Assembly (NCBI RefSeq): GCF_013403985.1
Contig: NZ_JABFDF010000004.1
Coordinates: 186,001-250,000 of the forward strand
DNA: 64,000 nt
Direction: 5' to 3'
From: Winogradskyella ludwigii
GTDB taxonomy: Bacteria > Bacteroidota > Bacteroidia > Flavobacteriales > Flavobacteriaceae
Shown: in pieces, positions 17,521 to 24,737 of the stretch
How positions within the stretch are numbered: the first letter of the stretch is position 1
Layout of the letters: every line of letters begins with the position of its first letter
Program-made: the position numbers and the translations under genes
The notes under the pieces: model-generated
What the model saw: only the letters and a program-made list of their open reading frames with translations
Databases searched by the model: none
Told to the model about the DNA's origin: nothing

Positions 17521-17919
17521 ATGATTGAAATTAATGGTTGGGCTATAATACGAGAATCTTATAAAGAAGAAGATGACGATAATGAACTTTTGAACGCGAC
17601 TATAAAGCAAATTGAATCAAAATTAAACGAATTAGATTATAGCAATGAATTTTATTCTTTAAAACGTCTGAATGGAACATATCATTTATCTATTATGGTA
17701 AATCATAATCATCGGGTTGTAACTGAACACGTAATTGACTTTTTTAAATGGTTAGCTCTAATTTCAAAAGGCACTTATGGTATCATGTATGTGCAAGATG
17801 ATGAAGATACAGAAAGAGGAAACGAGGCTAAATTTAAAGTATGGTCTATAAAAAAAGGAAAAGTGGCTGAATTAGATGATATTTATCTTTCACCATTGAA
17901 TCCAGAAATTAAAGAATAA
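17521..17919 (+). CDS. Imm7-like immunity protein (orphan)
   Basis: A 132-residue soluble protein that fits the Imm7 family of polymorphic-toxin immunity proteins. Diagnostic features are the opening INGWAIIRE, a central LNGTYHLSIMVNHNHR (the NG and NHR of the family), TYGIMYVQDDED, and the closing LSPLNPEI. Imm7 proteins bind and neutralise nuclease-type toxins of contact-dependent and other polymorphic systems. No toxin gene is adjacent: the neighbours are a compact repeat upstream and a long repeat downstream. This is therefore an orphan immunity gene in a one-gene cassette, which would protect the cell against toxins from kin or competitors. Family assignment is by motif reading only. Confidence 0.75.
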   Translation: MIEINGWAIIRESYKEEDDDNELLNATIKQIESKLNELDYSNEFYSLKRLNGTYHLSIMVNHNHRVVTEHVIDFFKWLALISKGTYGIMYVQDDEDTERGNEAKFKVWSIKKGKVAELDDIYLSPLNPEIKE

Positions 17920-17923
17920 AAAT

Positions 17924-18087
17924 TGCAAACAACAACGTGTACAATTAATTACGATGTTCTTCCCTATTTGCGAAAATTCCTGCGGAATATTCACGGGTTC
18001 GTTAAAGTTGACTAACTTAGTTGCTTAACCACACAACACCCGAGCGCAGCGAACAGACGAAGTAAACCATACACAATCACGTTAGGC
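17924..18087 (+). repeat. Long (type 1) attC-like repeat, full-length copy H
   Basis: Begins TGCAAACAACAACGTGTACA and ends ACCATACACAATCACGTTAGGC, so the two ends are partly inverse-complementary (AACGTGTACA versus TACACAATCACGTT) and the last seven bases match GTTRRRY. Internally GAAAATTCC/GGAATATTC forms a hairpin. It matches 19285-19447 almost throughout its length. It fills the gap between the Imm7-like gene and the serine hydrolase. Confidence 0.65.
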
Positions 18088-18104
18088 ACAAGCAGAAAAA
18101 ACCT

Positions 18105-19274
18105 ATGAGTAAACGAAAAATAATTTTAGGAATAATTTTACTTCTGCTTTCCTATCTTTTCTATTGGACTTTTGAACCTTTTAGCTTAAATCCATTCTCT
18201 GAGCAACCAATTTCTCTTTCTGAAAGCAAAAACAATCTGAATTGCAATGAACTAAATAGTTTTAGTTACAAAGCAGATAGCATTATTAACTCTGCAATAG
18301 AGAAAAATGAATTTTTGGGAATTTCAACAGGTGTTTATTCTGAAAATTGTGGAAATTGGTTATCAACAGCTGGATTTTTAAATAAAAGAAATCAAAAAAA
18401 ACCAAATCAATTAAGTAAATTTAGAATTGCATCAATAAGCAAAACTATGACTGCTATTGCCATTTTTCAACTTTACGAAAAAAACATAATTGATTTAGAC
18501 ATTCCCATCCAAAACTATTTACCTGAATTTCCAAAAAAGAAAAAAGGAGATATTACTATTCGTCAGTTATTAAATCATACTTCTGGAATTTCATATTACA
18601 AATCTGACTTTGAATCAGTACATTTTACTCATTATCCTAATTCAATAAAAGCTCTTGAAAAATTTAAGAATAGAGAACTTGAATTTGAACCTGCTACTTC
18701 ATTTTTATATTCATCTTATGGTTACACAATACTTGGAGCGATTATAGAAAAGGTCACAGAAAAATCATATCAGAATTATATGCAAGAAAATATCTGGAAT
18801 AAAGCAGAGATGACACAAACTAATATAGAAGACAGTAATTTGAATTATGAGAATAAAACAGATAATTACATAAAACTTGGGAATACTTTTTATAGAAGTC
18901 CACAAAATGATTTAAGCCATTCATATGCTGGTGGAGGAATACAATCGACAGCAGAAGATATGCTCAAATTTGGAAAAGCTATTTTAAATTATCAGTTAAT
19001 AAGTCCAAAAACTACTGAACTTATGATTCAACTTAATAAACCAAATAACAAAGAAAGAGAATATACTAATGGTTGGTTTAATGGGATAACACCAAAATAT
19101 GGAAAAGTAATTGAGCACAATGGAAAGCAAGTTGGTTGCAGTAGTTTTTTTAGAATCTTTTTTGATAAAAAAGCAGTAGTTGTAACTCTAGCTAACAATA
19201 TGAATTCTAGAGAAGAAGTACGGAATTTATCAATCGAACTTTCATATTTGTTGTTAGAAATGAAAAATAATTGA
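18105..19274 (+). CDS. Serine hydrolase, beta-lactamase/class C penicillin-binding-like
   Basis: A 389-residue protein with an N-terminal membrane segment (about 5-22), then a serine beta-lactamase/DD-peptidase fold. Ser110-Ile-Ser-Lys113 is the SxxK catalytic motif; YSSYGY near residues 203-208 fits the YxN/YxY position; HNGKQVG near 342-348 fits the KTG-equivalent HxG motif of class C-like esterases. Such proteins act in the periplasm as esterases, D-aminopeptidases or beta-lactamase homologues; the substrate is unknown and resistance should not be assumed. It is bracketed by two nearly identical long repeats, which marks it as the clearest single-gene cassette of the array. Confidence 0.8.
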   Translation: MSKRKIILGIILLLLSYLFYWTFEPFSLNPFSEQPISLSESKNNLNCNELNSFSYKADSIINSAIEKNEFLGISTGVYSENCGNWLSTAGFLNKRNQKKPNQLSKFRIASISKTMTAIAIFQLYEKNIIDLDIPIQNYLPEFPKKKKGDITIRQLLNHTSGISYYKSDFESVHFTHYPNSIKALEKFKNRELEFEPATSFLYSSYGYTILGAIIEKVTEKSYQNYMQENIWNKAEMTQTNIEDSNLNYENKTDNYIKLGNTFYRSPQNDLSHSYAGGGIQSTAEDMLKFGKAILNYQLISPKTTELMIQLNKPNNKEREYTNGWFNGITPKYGKVIEHNGKQVGCSSFFRIFFDKKAVVVTLANNMNSREEVRNLSIELSYLLLEMKNN

Positions 19275-19284
19275 GAAATGCCAA

Positions 19285-19447
19285 ATGCGTAACACCGTGG
19301 ATAATTAATGGCTTTGTTCTTCCCTACTTGCGAAAATTTCTGCTGAATATTCCCAGGTTCGTAAATGTTTACTAACTTAGTTGCTTAACCACGCAACACC
19401 CGAGCGCAGCGAACAGACGAAGTAAACCATACACAATCACGTTGGCA
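19285..19447 (+). repeat. Long (type 1) attC-like repeat, full-length copy I
   Basis: Begins ATGCGTAACACCGTGGATAA and ends ACCATACACAATCACGTTGGC. The right-hand ~70 bases differ from 17924-18087 at only a few positions. It lies 10 bases after the serine hydrolase stop. The remaining ~155 bases to the TetR operator at 19605 hold no gene or structure that I can see. Confidence 0.65.
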
Positions 19448-19604
19448 ACAATATAACCCAAATCACCTCGCCTGAAATAGGTTGACTAAAAATTAAATCA
19501 TTAATTATAGTTACCTATGAATTACCTCGTATAATATCAAAGGCTAATAAGATTCGTTTATTTTCTAAATATTAAAGCTAAGTTAAGATTTAAACAAAAA
19601 TAAG

Positions 19605-19618
19605 ACAGACTTGTCTGT
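19605..19618. promoter_or_regulatory. TetR operator upstream of tetR-type gene
   Basis: ACAGACTTGTCTGT is a perfect inverted repeat (6-2-6) just upstream of the promoter of the TetR gene. The same core occurs before the adjacent SDR gene (20229-20246), which strongly suggests a TetR binding site with autoregulation. Confidence 0.75.
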
Positions 19619-19634
19619 TTTTAAAAATAATTGA

Positions 19635-19642
19635 TATATTTG
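19635..19642 (+). promoter_or_regulatory. Bacteroidota-type -7 promoter box of the TetR gene
   Basis: TATATTTG matches TAnnTTTG, four bases before the ATG at 19647. The TTG at 19611-19613, within the operator, is a candidate -33 element, so a bound repressor would block it. Confidence 0.55.
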
Positions 19643-19646
19643 CACC

Positions 19647-20210
19647 ATGAAACATGCCGAAGTAAAAAATAGAATTACGGAGACAGCCTCATTTTTATTT
19701 TATAAGAATGGGTATAATTCTACAGGTATTAATCAAATTATTGCTGAAGCAGGCATTGCTAAGGCGACCCTTTACAATCACTTTAAATCCAAAGAAGATA
19801 TTTGTCTAGCGTATCTTCAATATAAGAATATCAATTTTTTAGAAGATTTTGAAAATTTCACGACCTCTAAACCAAAAGGAAGAGAGCAAATCCTAGCGAT
19901 ATTCGATTTCCTTCAACTGTTTTATCAAGATAAAGATTTTAATGGATGTTGGTGTATTAAAACAGTATCAGAAATTCCAAAAGATAATGAGATTATTAGA
20001 CATGAAATACAATCTCAGAAAAACAGTTTTATCGAACTTATCGCAAAACTGATCACCAACAACTTAGAGCAGGTTAAAAGTGAGCAAGTAAATTCACTCG
20101 CAAGACAAATATACTTACTCTATGAAAGTGCTGTTGGAGAAAGTCACTTACATCAAGAAGATTGGCCTATTGTAGAGTCTAAAAATTTATGTAAAAAAAT
20201 AATAGCTTAA
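19647..20210 (+). CDS. TetR/AcrR family transcriptional regulator
   Basis: A 187-residue repressor. Residues about 8-52 form the TetR helix-turn-helix: ITETASFLFYKNGYNSTGINQIIAEAGIAKATLYNHFKSKEDI in family order, including the YNHFKSKE recognition-helix end. The C-terminal ligand domain has FNGCWCIKTVSE; the GC.. motif is common in TetR_C groups (YcdC/RutR-like fungal-free). The operator ACAGACTTGTCTGT lies before this gene and an extended copy before the next gene, so it likely represses itself and the SDR oxidoreductase. The inducer is unknown. Confidence 0.9.
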   Translation: MKHAEVKNRITETASFLFYKNGYNSTGINQIIAEAGIAKATLYNHFKSKEDICLAYLQYKNINFLEDFENFTTSKPKGREQILAIFDFLQLFYQDKDFNGCWCIKTVSEIPKDNEIIRHEIQSQKNSFIELIAKLITNNLEQVKSEQVNSLARQIYLLYESAVGESHLHQEDWPIVESKNLCKKIIA

Positions 20211-20228
20211 AAAAATTTGAACAAACAA

Positions 20229-20246
20229 AGACAGACTTGTCTGTCT
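20229..20246. promoter_or_regulatory. Extended TetR operator upstream of the SDR gene
   Basis: AGACAGACTTGTCTGTCT is a perfect 8-2-8 inverted repeat containing the 14-bp core found at 19605-19618. It lies 27 bases before the SDR start. Confidence 0.75.
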
Positions 20247-20272
20247 AATTTTAATAATTTAATAACAATATA

Positions 20273-21019
20273 ATGAAAGAATTTGAAAACAAAGTAGCCT
20301 TAGTCATTGGTGGAACAAGCGGAATAGGTAATGCAACTACAAACGCCTTATTAGAAGGTGGTGCAACTGTACATGTTGTAGGTAGAAATACAGATAAAAT
20401 TGCCGATGCAACAAACTTAGTTAAACACACAGCAAATATCTCTAACACTACTGAAGTAGATGCTTTAATTGCTAAAATTGAGGATTTAGATAACTTAGAC
20501 TATTTAGTGAATGCATCAGGGATTTTTGGCCCTAAACCGTTTTTAGATCATACTATGGAAGACTATAATTCGTATTTAGATTTAAACAGAGGCTTCTTTT
20601 TTATCACACAAAGTGCTGCTAAAAAAATGAAAGCGACTCAAGGTGGCTCTATCGTAAATGTGGGATCCATGTGGGCGAAACAAGCTGTAAAAGCAACGCC
20701 TTCTACGGCCTATTCTATGCAAAAAGCAGGTTTACATTCGCTAACACAACATTTGGCTATGGAATTAGCAGAAGATAACATTCGTGTGAATGCAGTGTCT
20801 CCTGCCTTAGTAAATACGCCTGTTTATCATGGTGTTTTTGGTGGAGAACAAGCTGCTAAAGAAGCCTTGGTAGGCTTTAACGGTTTTCACCCAATAGGTC
20901 GTTTTGGAGAATCGGAAGATGTTGCCAATAGTATTATCTTCTTATTATCAGACAAGGCTGCTTGGGTAACAGGTGCTATTTGGGATACCGATGGTGGTGT
21001 TATGGCTGGTAGAAATTAA
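20273..21019 (+). CDS. SDR family NAD(P)-dependent oxidoreductase
   Basis: A 248-residue classical short-chain dehydrogenase. GGTSGIG near residues 13-19 is the TGxxxGIG cofactor loop, VNASGIFG fits the NAG motif, VNVGSMWA carries the catalytic Ser, and YSMQKAG gives Tyr and Lys of YxxxK. The C-terminal [13 protein letters not shown] is the usual family ending. It acts in the cytosol on an unknown alcohol or ketone. It follows the TetR gene and has its own TetR operator, so it is the probable regulated target; it ends before a terminator at 21041-21074. The hydrolase genes downstream may or may not share its control. Confidence 0.9.
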   Translation: MKEFENKVALVIGGTSGIGNATTNALLEGGATVHVVGRNTDKIADATNLVKHTANISNTTEVDALIAKIEDLDNLDYLVNASGIFGPKPFLDHTMEDYNSYLDLNRGFFFITQSAAKKMKATQGGSIVNVGSMWAKQAVKATPSTAYSMQKAGLHSLTQHLAMELAEDNIRVNAVSPALVNTPVYHGVFGGEQAAKEALVGFNGFHPIGRFGESEDVANSIIFLLSDKAAWVTGAIWDTDGGVMAGRN

Positions 21020-21040
21020 AAAACTAAAAATAATTATTGA

Positions 21041-21074
21041 GCCATAACCTTATCTCATTTTGGTTATGGCTTTT
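21041..21074 (+). terminator. Rho-independent terminator after the SDR gene
   Basis: GCCATAACC and GGTTATGGC form a 9-bp perfect stem (12-base loop) followed by TTTT, 21 bases after the stop codon. Confidence 0.75.
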
Positions 21075-21125
21075 CTATTTTATAAGTCTCAAAATAATTT
21101 TGAGATTTAAATTTGAATTCAAACT

Positions 21126-22106
21126 ATGAAAAATTTAATCCTAATCTTAAGTATTGTTTTACTGTTTATGTCTTGTAAAGAGGAGGTAACATCAGAAACA
21201 GATCGTGTTTCTAAAGCAATAACATCCAAGGTTACAAGTGAAAAATCAACTTTAAAATATAAAACATTAGCTGTAAACGGAATAAACATAGCCTATAGAG
21301 AAGCTGGTAATCCTAAAAACCCAACCATCGTTTTACTACATGGTTTTCCGGCATCATCGTATCAATACCGAAAAGTGTTAGCACAACTCTCTAACGAGTT
21401 TCATTTAATTGCACCTGATTATCCTGGTTTTGGTAATAGTGATTTTCCAGATGCGGAAACATTCACCTATACATTTGATAATATTGCAGTTACTATTGAT
21501 TCATTTTTAGAACAAAAAGAGATTAATTCTTATGCGATAATGATTCAAGATTATGGAGCTCCCATTGGTTTTAGATTAGCGACTGCGCATCCTGAAAGGA
21601 TTACAGCAATCATTAACCAAAACGGCAATGCTTACGAAGAAGGTCTAGGAGAGGCTTGGGCTGGCATAAGAGCACTTTGGAAAAACAGAACTAAAGAAAC
21701 AGAAGATGCTTTATTACCTGCATTTTCATTAGAAGGTTTAAAATGGCAATACACACATGGTGTTAGAGATATTGAAACCGTAGATCCGGATAGTTATAAT
21801 TTAGATTTCTTAAGATTATCTCGACCAAACGCACATGCCGTAAATTTAGATTTGTTTTACGATTATCAGAATAACGTGAAGCTTTACCCAAAATGGCAGC
21901 AATATTTAAGAGACAATCAGCCACCATTATTAATCGTTTGGGGCAAAAACGATGCTTTTTTTCCTGAAAGTGGTGCCGAAGCGTTTAAAAAAGACGTAAA
22001 AGAGATTGATTATAATATTTACGATACAGGACATTTTGCTCTAGAAGAAGAAGGAGATGCTATTATTGAAAGCATTAGAAATTTCATGAGAAATCAGAAT
22101 AAATAA
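21126..22106 (+). CDS. Alpha/beta-hydrolase lipoprotein (epoxide hydrolase/haloalkane dehalogenase-like)
   Basis: A 326-residue lipoprotein (signal ending LLFMSC) with an alpha/beta-hydrolase fold. LLHGFPASSYQYRK is the HGxP oxyanion motif, and IQDYGAPIGFRLA has an Asp in the nucleophile elbow, as in epoxide hydrolases and haloalkane dehalogenases rather than Ser esterases. WGKNDAFF carries the acidic residue and GHFALEEEGD the catalytic His. Lipid anchoring places it at the membrane outside the cytosol. It is followed after 9 bases by a paralogue of similar size, so the two are co-transcribed. Substrate not determined. Confidence 0.85.
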   Translation: MKNLILILSIVLLFMSCKEEVTSETDRVSKAITSKVTSEKSTLKYKTLAVNGINIAYREAGNPKNPTIVLLHGFPASSYQYRKVLAQLSNEFHLIAPDYPGFGNSDFPDAETFTYTFDNIAVTIDSFLEQKEINSYAIMIQDYGAPIGFRLATAHPERITAIINQNGNAYEEGLGEAWAGIRALWKNRTKETEDALLPAFSLEGLKWQYTHGVRDIETVDPDSYNLDFLRLSRPNAHAVNLDLFYDYQNNVKLYPKWQQYLRDNQPPLLIVWGKNDAFFPESGAEAFKKDVKEIDYNIYDTGHFALEEEGDAIIESIRNFMRNQNK

Positions 22107-22115
22107 AAATTTAGA

Positions 22116-23084
22116 ATGAAGCAATTTGTAATAGTTTTAGTGGTTTCACTAACCTTATTTGGATGTCAGTGTAAATCAGAAGACACTAAAAAACAGTTCT
22201 TTTTACCACCAGCTACGACTTATAATTATGTGGAAATTGATAGTGTAAAACTGTTTTATAGAGCAGCAGGAGATAAAAGCAAACCAACAATTGTATTGCT
22301 TCATGGTTACCCATCGTCTTCACATTCTTATAGGAATCTTATTCCTATGTTGGCAACGCATTATCATGTTATTGCACCAGACAATTTAGGGTCGGGTTAC
22401 AGCACGCATTTAGATCCAACAACGACAACCTATACGTTTGATTTGTTAGCAGATTATACTGTGAAGCTCATCGATACACTTCAAATTGAGAATTATGTGA
22501 TGTACATGCAAGATTTTGGTGCTCCTGTTGGTTATCGAATGCTAATGAAAAATCCAAAACGGATTGAGGCTTTAATAGTTCAGAACGCCAATGCTTATTT
22601 GGAAGGTTTAACACCTAACCGACAAGATTTTTTTAGAACAGCACAAACAAATACGTCACAAGCGAAGCACGATTTTTTGTATAGCTTAACAAGTGAACAT
22701 GCTATAATAAACAAGCAATATTTATTTGATTTAGATAGCACAAATATCAACATTCAAAGTCCAGATGCTTGGACACACGATTTGTCATTTCTTAAATCTC
22801 AAAAAGACAGAGAAATTCAGGTGCAGCTCTTTAAAGATTATAATACCAATCTAATTCGATATCCTAAATGGCAAAAGATGCTGAGAGAAAATCAACCAAA
22901 AACATTGATTGCTTGGGGAAAAAAGGATTTGAAATTTAATGCTAATGGAGCAAAGGCTTATTTAAAAGATTTACCCAATGCCGAATTACATTTATTAGAT
23001 GCAGGTCATTTTGCAGCTGAAGAAAAAACAAGAGAGATGGCAAAACTTATTTTAGAATTTTTATCTAAAAATGAAATAGAATAA
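22116..23084 (+). CDS. Alpha/beta-hydrolase lipoprotein, paralogue of the preceding gene
   Basis: A 322-residue lipoprotein (signal ending LTLFGC) with the same architecture as its neighbour: LLHGYPSSSHSYRN, nucleophile elbow MQDFGAPVGYRML with Asp, WGKKDLKF and GHFAAEEKTREM. Both have a WQ..LRENQP segment before the acid residue, supporting a tandem duplication followed by divergence. Likely an epoxide hydrolase or dehalogenase-type enzyme in the periplasm. Downstream (23085-23201) there is no gene; a short TATAACACTGTGTAT resembles the left end of the long repeats but has no partner end. Confidence 0.85.
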   Translation: MKQFVIVLVVSLTLFGCQCKSEDTKKQFFLPPATTYNYVEIDSVKLFYRAAGDKSKPTIVLLHGYPSSSHSYRNLIPMLATHYHVIAPDNLGSGYSTHLDPTTTTYTFDLLADYTVKLIDTLQIENYVMYMQDFGAPVGYRMLMKNPKRIEALIVQNANAYLEGLTPNRQDFFRTAQTNTSQAKHDFLYSLTSEHAIINKQYLFDLDSTNINIQSPDAWTHDLSFLKSQKDREIQVQLFKDYNTNLIRYPKWQKMLRENQPKTLIAWGKKDLKFNANGAKAYLKDLPNAELHLLDAGHFAAEEKTREMAKLILEFLSKNEIE

Positions 23085-23201
23085 CGAGCTATAACACTGT
23101 GTATCGATGTACGTAACAAAATAGTTTTTAATATGTTTACGTAAATCTTAATTAACTAATTAACATATAAGTTTAAGTTTAAAAAAAATGATGTTTTCAA
23201 C

Positions 23202-23828
23202 TTAAATGACATAAAAATAGGTCATAAAAAAATGACAAATAGCACCACCTAAAACAAACAAATGCCAGATTACATGGTTATAAGGAATTTTTTGAATGGC
23301 ATAAAAAATAATACCAACCGTATAAAATAAACCTCCTGCAAACAACCATAGAATGCCATTTGGACCTAGCGCTTCAGAAGCATTAGAAAAGTCAAAAACA
23401 ATAAGCCAACCCATAACCAAATAAAGAAGTGTTGAAAAAAATTCAAACCGTCCTGTAAAAAACAGTTTTAAAATCACTCCAAAAGCTGCAATTCCCCATA
23501 CGGTCCAAAATAAAGGCCAACCTAAGCTATCCGTAAGTAAAATTAATAAAACAGGAGTATACGTACCTGCTATTAGTAGATAAATACTAACATGATCAAC
23601 GATTCTAAAATAATGCTTACGCTTCTCCCCTTTTACCGCATGATAAAACGTTGAGGCTAAAAAAAGAATGATGATAGAAATCCCATAGACAATTACACTA
23701 AACAAACTCCAAGGTTGTTCACTATCTACGTCAATAATTAATAAAATTAAAGCTACGATTCCTAAAAGCGCACCAAAACCATGTGTTATAGAATTAAGCT
23801 GTTCTTCTCGTTTCGTTTGAATTCGCAT
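23202..23828 (-). CDS. trhA: PAQR/hemolysin III family membrane protein (TrhA-like)
   Basis: A 208-residue, seven-transmembrane-helix protein of the hemolysin III/PAQR family. Family landmarks are SITHGFGALLG near the start, STFYHAV, DHVSIYLLIAGTYTP and the late VIWHLFVLGGAICHFF, which together carry the conserved Ser/His/Asp/His metal-site residues. The protein lies in the inner membrane and is linked to membrane lipid homeostasis in other bacteria; the haemolysin name is historical. It starts 2 bases after the upstream DUF4294-type gene stop, so the two form an operon on the minus strand. Confidence 0.9.
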   Translation of the reverse strand: MRIQTKREEQLNSITHGFGALLGIVALILLIIDVDSEQPWSLFSVIVYGISIIILFLASTFYHAVKGEKRKHYFRIVDHVSIYLLIAGTYTPVLLILLTDSLGWPLFWTVWGIAAFGVILKLFFTGRFEFFSTLLYLVMGWLIVFDFSNASEALGPNGILWLFAGGLFYTVGIIFYAIQKIPYNHVIWHLFVLGGAICHFFMTYFYVI

Positions 23829-23830
23829 AG

Positions 23831-24526
23831 TTAAATTTTAGGCTTAGAATTTGTTTTATTTTTTGATTTAGACCATTTATTTAAAGCTTCATAAAAATCA
23901 ATATCAAAAGCTGGTGGTTGTCGTTTTAAACGCTCATTCTGAAAAGCACGTTGTAAAATGTCTTCTATAAGATAATCTTCCTCTTCATCAATAGGGCTAA
24001 ATTCCTTTTTTAATGAAATATCAAACAAACTTGCCGTGCTATTAAACCAAAAGGCACGCCAGCCACTTCGTAATTCTTTAATGAGATCGAAGGTAGTTTT
24101 ACCGGTTTGTCGGTGAATTAGTTTTACTAAAATCTGACCTTCTGTTTTAGTCAGTTTCTTAAGCTCTGCAGAAAATTCATCTTCAATATAATTCTGAATA
24201 ATCTTAGCATAGCGCTTTTTATCACGCTTACGCTTTAATCCATCTAAACGTTCTTGTAAAGCTTCTAAGCGTTCTGCTGCCAGCTTAGCATAAGGATACA
24301 CCTTTAGCGTTTTTCGTCTTAGAATAATATAACGAACTCTAGCTTCTCTATCCTTAAATTTTAAATTTGGTAACACTAAAACCTCTCTTAATTCTACAGA
24401 AGTTACAGGAATAGAATCACCTTCAATATACATATAATGCACATCTGTGGAATCTTGTTTCACAGGATCTTCTTGTGCACTTAAAACAACTGAAAACAAT
24501 AACGCTATGTAGAGAATATACTTCAT
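23831..24526 (-). CDS. DUF4294-type periplasmic protein
   Basis: The ORF opens at 24550, but Met 24526 begins a clean signal peptide (KYILYIALLFSVVLSAQ), so 24526 is the preferred start (231 residues). The mature part is very basic and helical, with VLVLPNLKFKDREARVRYIILRRKTLKVYPYAKLAAERL, the family-typical core of DUF4294, a group widespread in Bacteroidota with no established function. It is translated just before the TrhA-like gene. Location inferred as periplasmic. Confidence 0.8.
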   Translation of the reverse strand: MKYILYIALLFSVVLSAQEDPVKQDSTDVHYMYIEGDSIPVTSVELREVLVLPNLKFKDREARVRYIILRRKTLKVYPYAKLAAERLEALQERLDGLKRKRDKKRYAKIIQNYIEDEFSAELKKLTKTEGQILVKLIHRQTGKTTFDLIKELRSGWRAFWFNSTASLFDISLKKEFSPIDEEEDYLIEDILQRAFQNERLKRQPPAFDIDFYEALNKWSKSKNKTNSKPKI

Positions 24527-24683
24527 GAATCTATTTAGTGCTAAAACCATTCCAAAATTAGGACTCTAAGCAAGTTCAAAATTAATAATAATTAAAAGTT
24601 ATAACCCTAAATTCTTATTAATATTATGATTGTTTGCAACAGATTTACAAGATTTAATGCGAATTGATATTTTACATAAAAAA

Positions 24684-24712
24684 ACCTTTCAGATTTATCT
24701 CATCTGAAAGGT
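24684..24712 (-). terminator. Rho-independent terminator after the ABC permease-peptidase gene
   Basis: Read on the minus strand, ACCTTTCAGA pairs with TCTGAAAGGT around a 9-base loop and is followed by seven T residues. It lies 26 bases past the stop of the permease-peptidase gene. Confidence 0.8.
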
Positions 24713-24737
24713 CTTAATAACTGAATTTTAAATGATT

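Noticed and set aside
1188..19447. Repeats considered as a CRISPR array
   Set aside because: They are 60-165 bp, diverged, separated by full genes, and there are no regular short spacers or cas genes.
1188..19447. Repeats considered as insertion-sequence or MITE ends
   Set aside because: No transposase, no target-site duplication and no terminal inverted repeat shared on both sides in the usual MITE style; the copies always lie in gene gaps in one orientation.
23085..23110. TATAACACTGTGTAT resembles the left end of the long repeats after the second hydrolase gene
   Set aside because: Only about 15 bases match and no right end or landmark follows, so it is too short to call a repeat copy.
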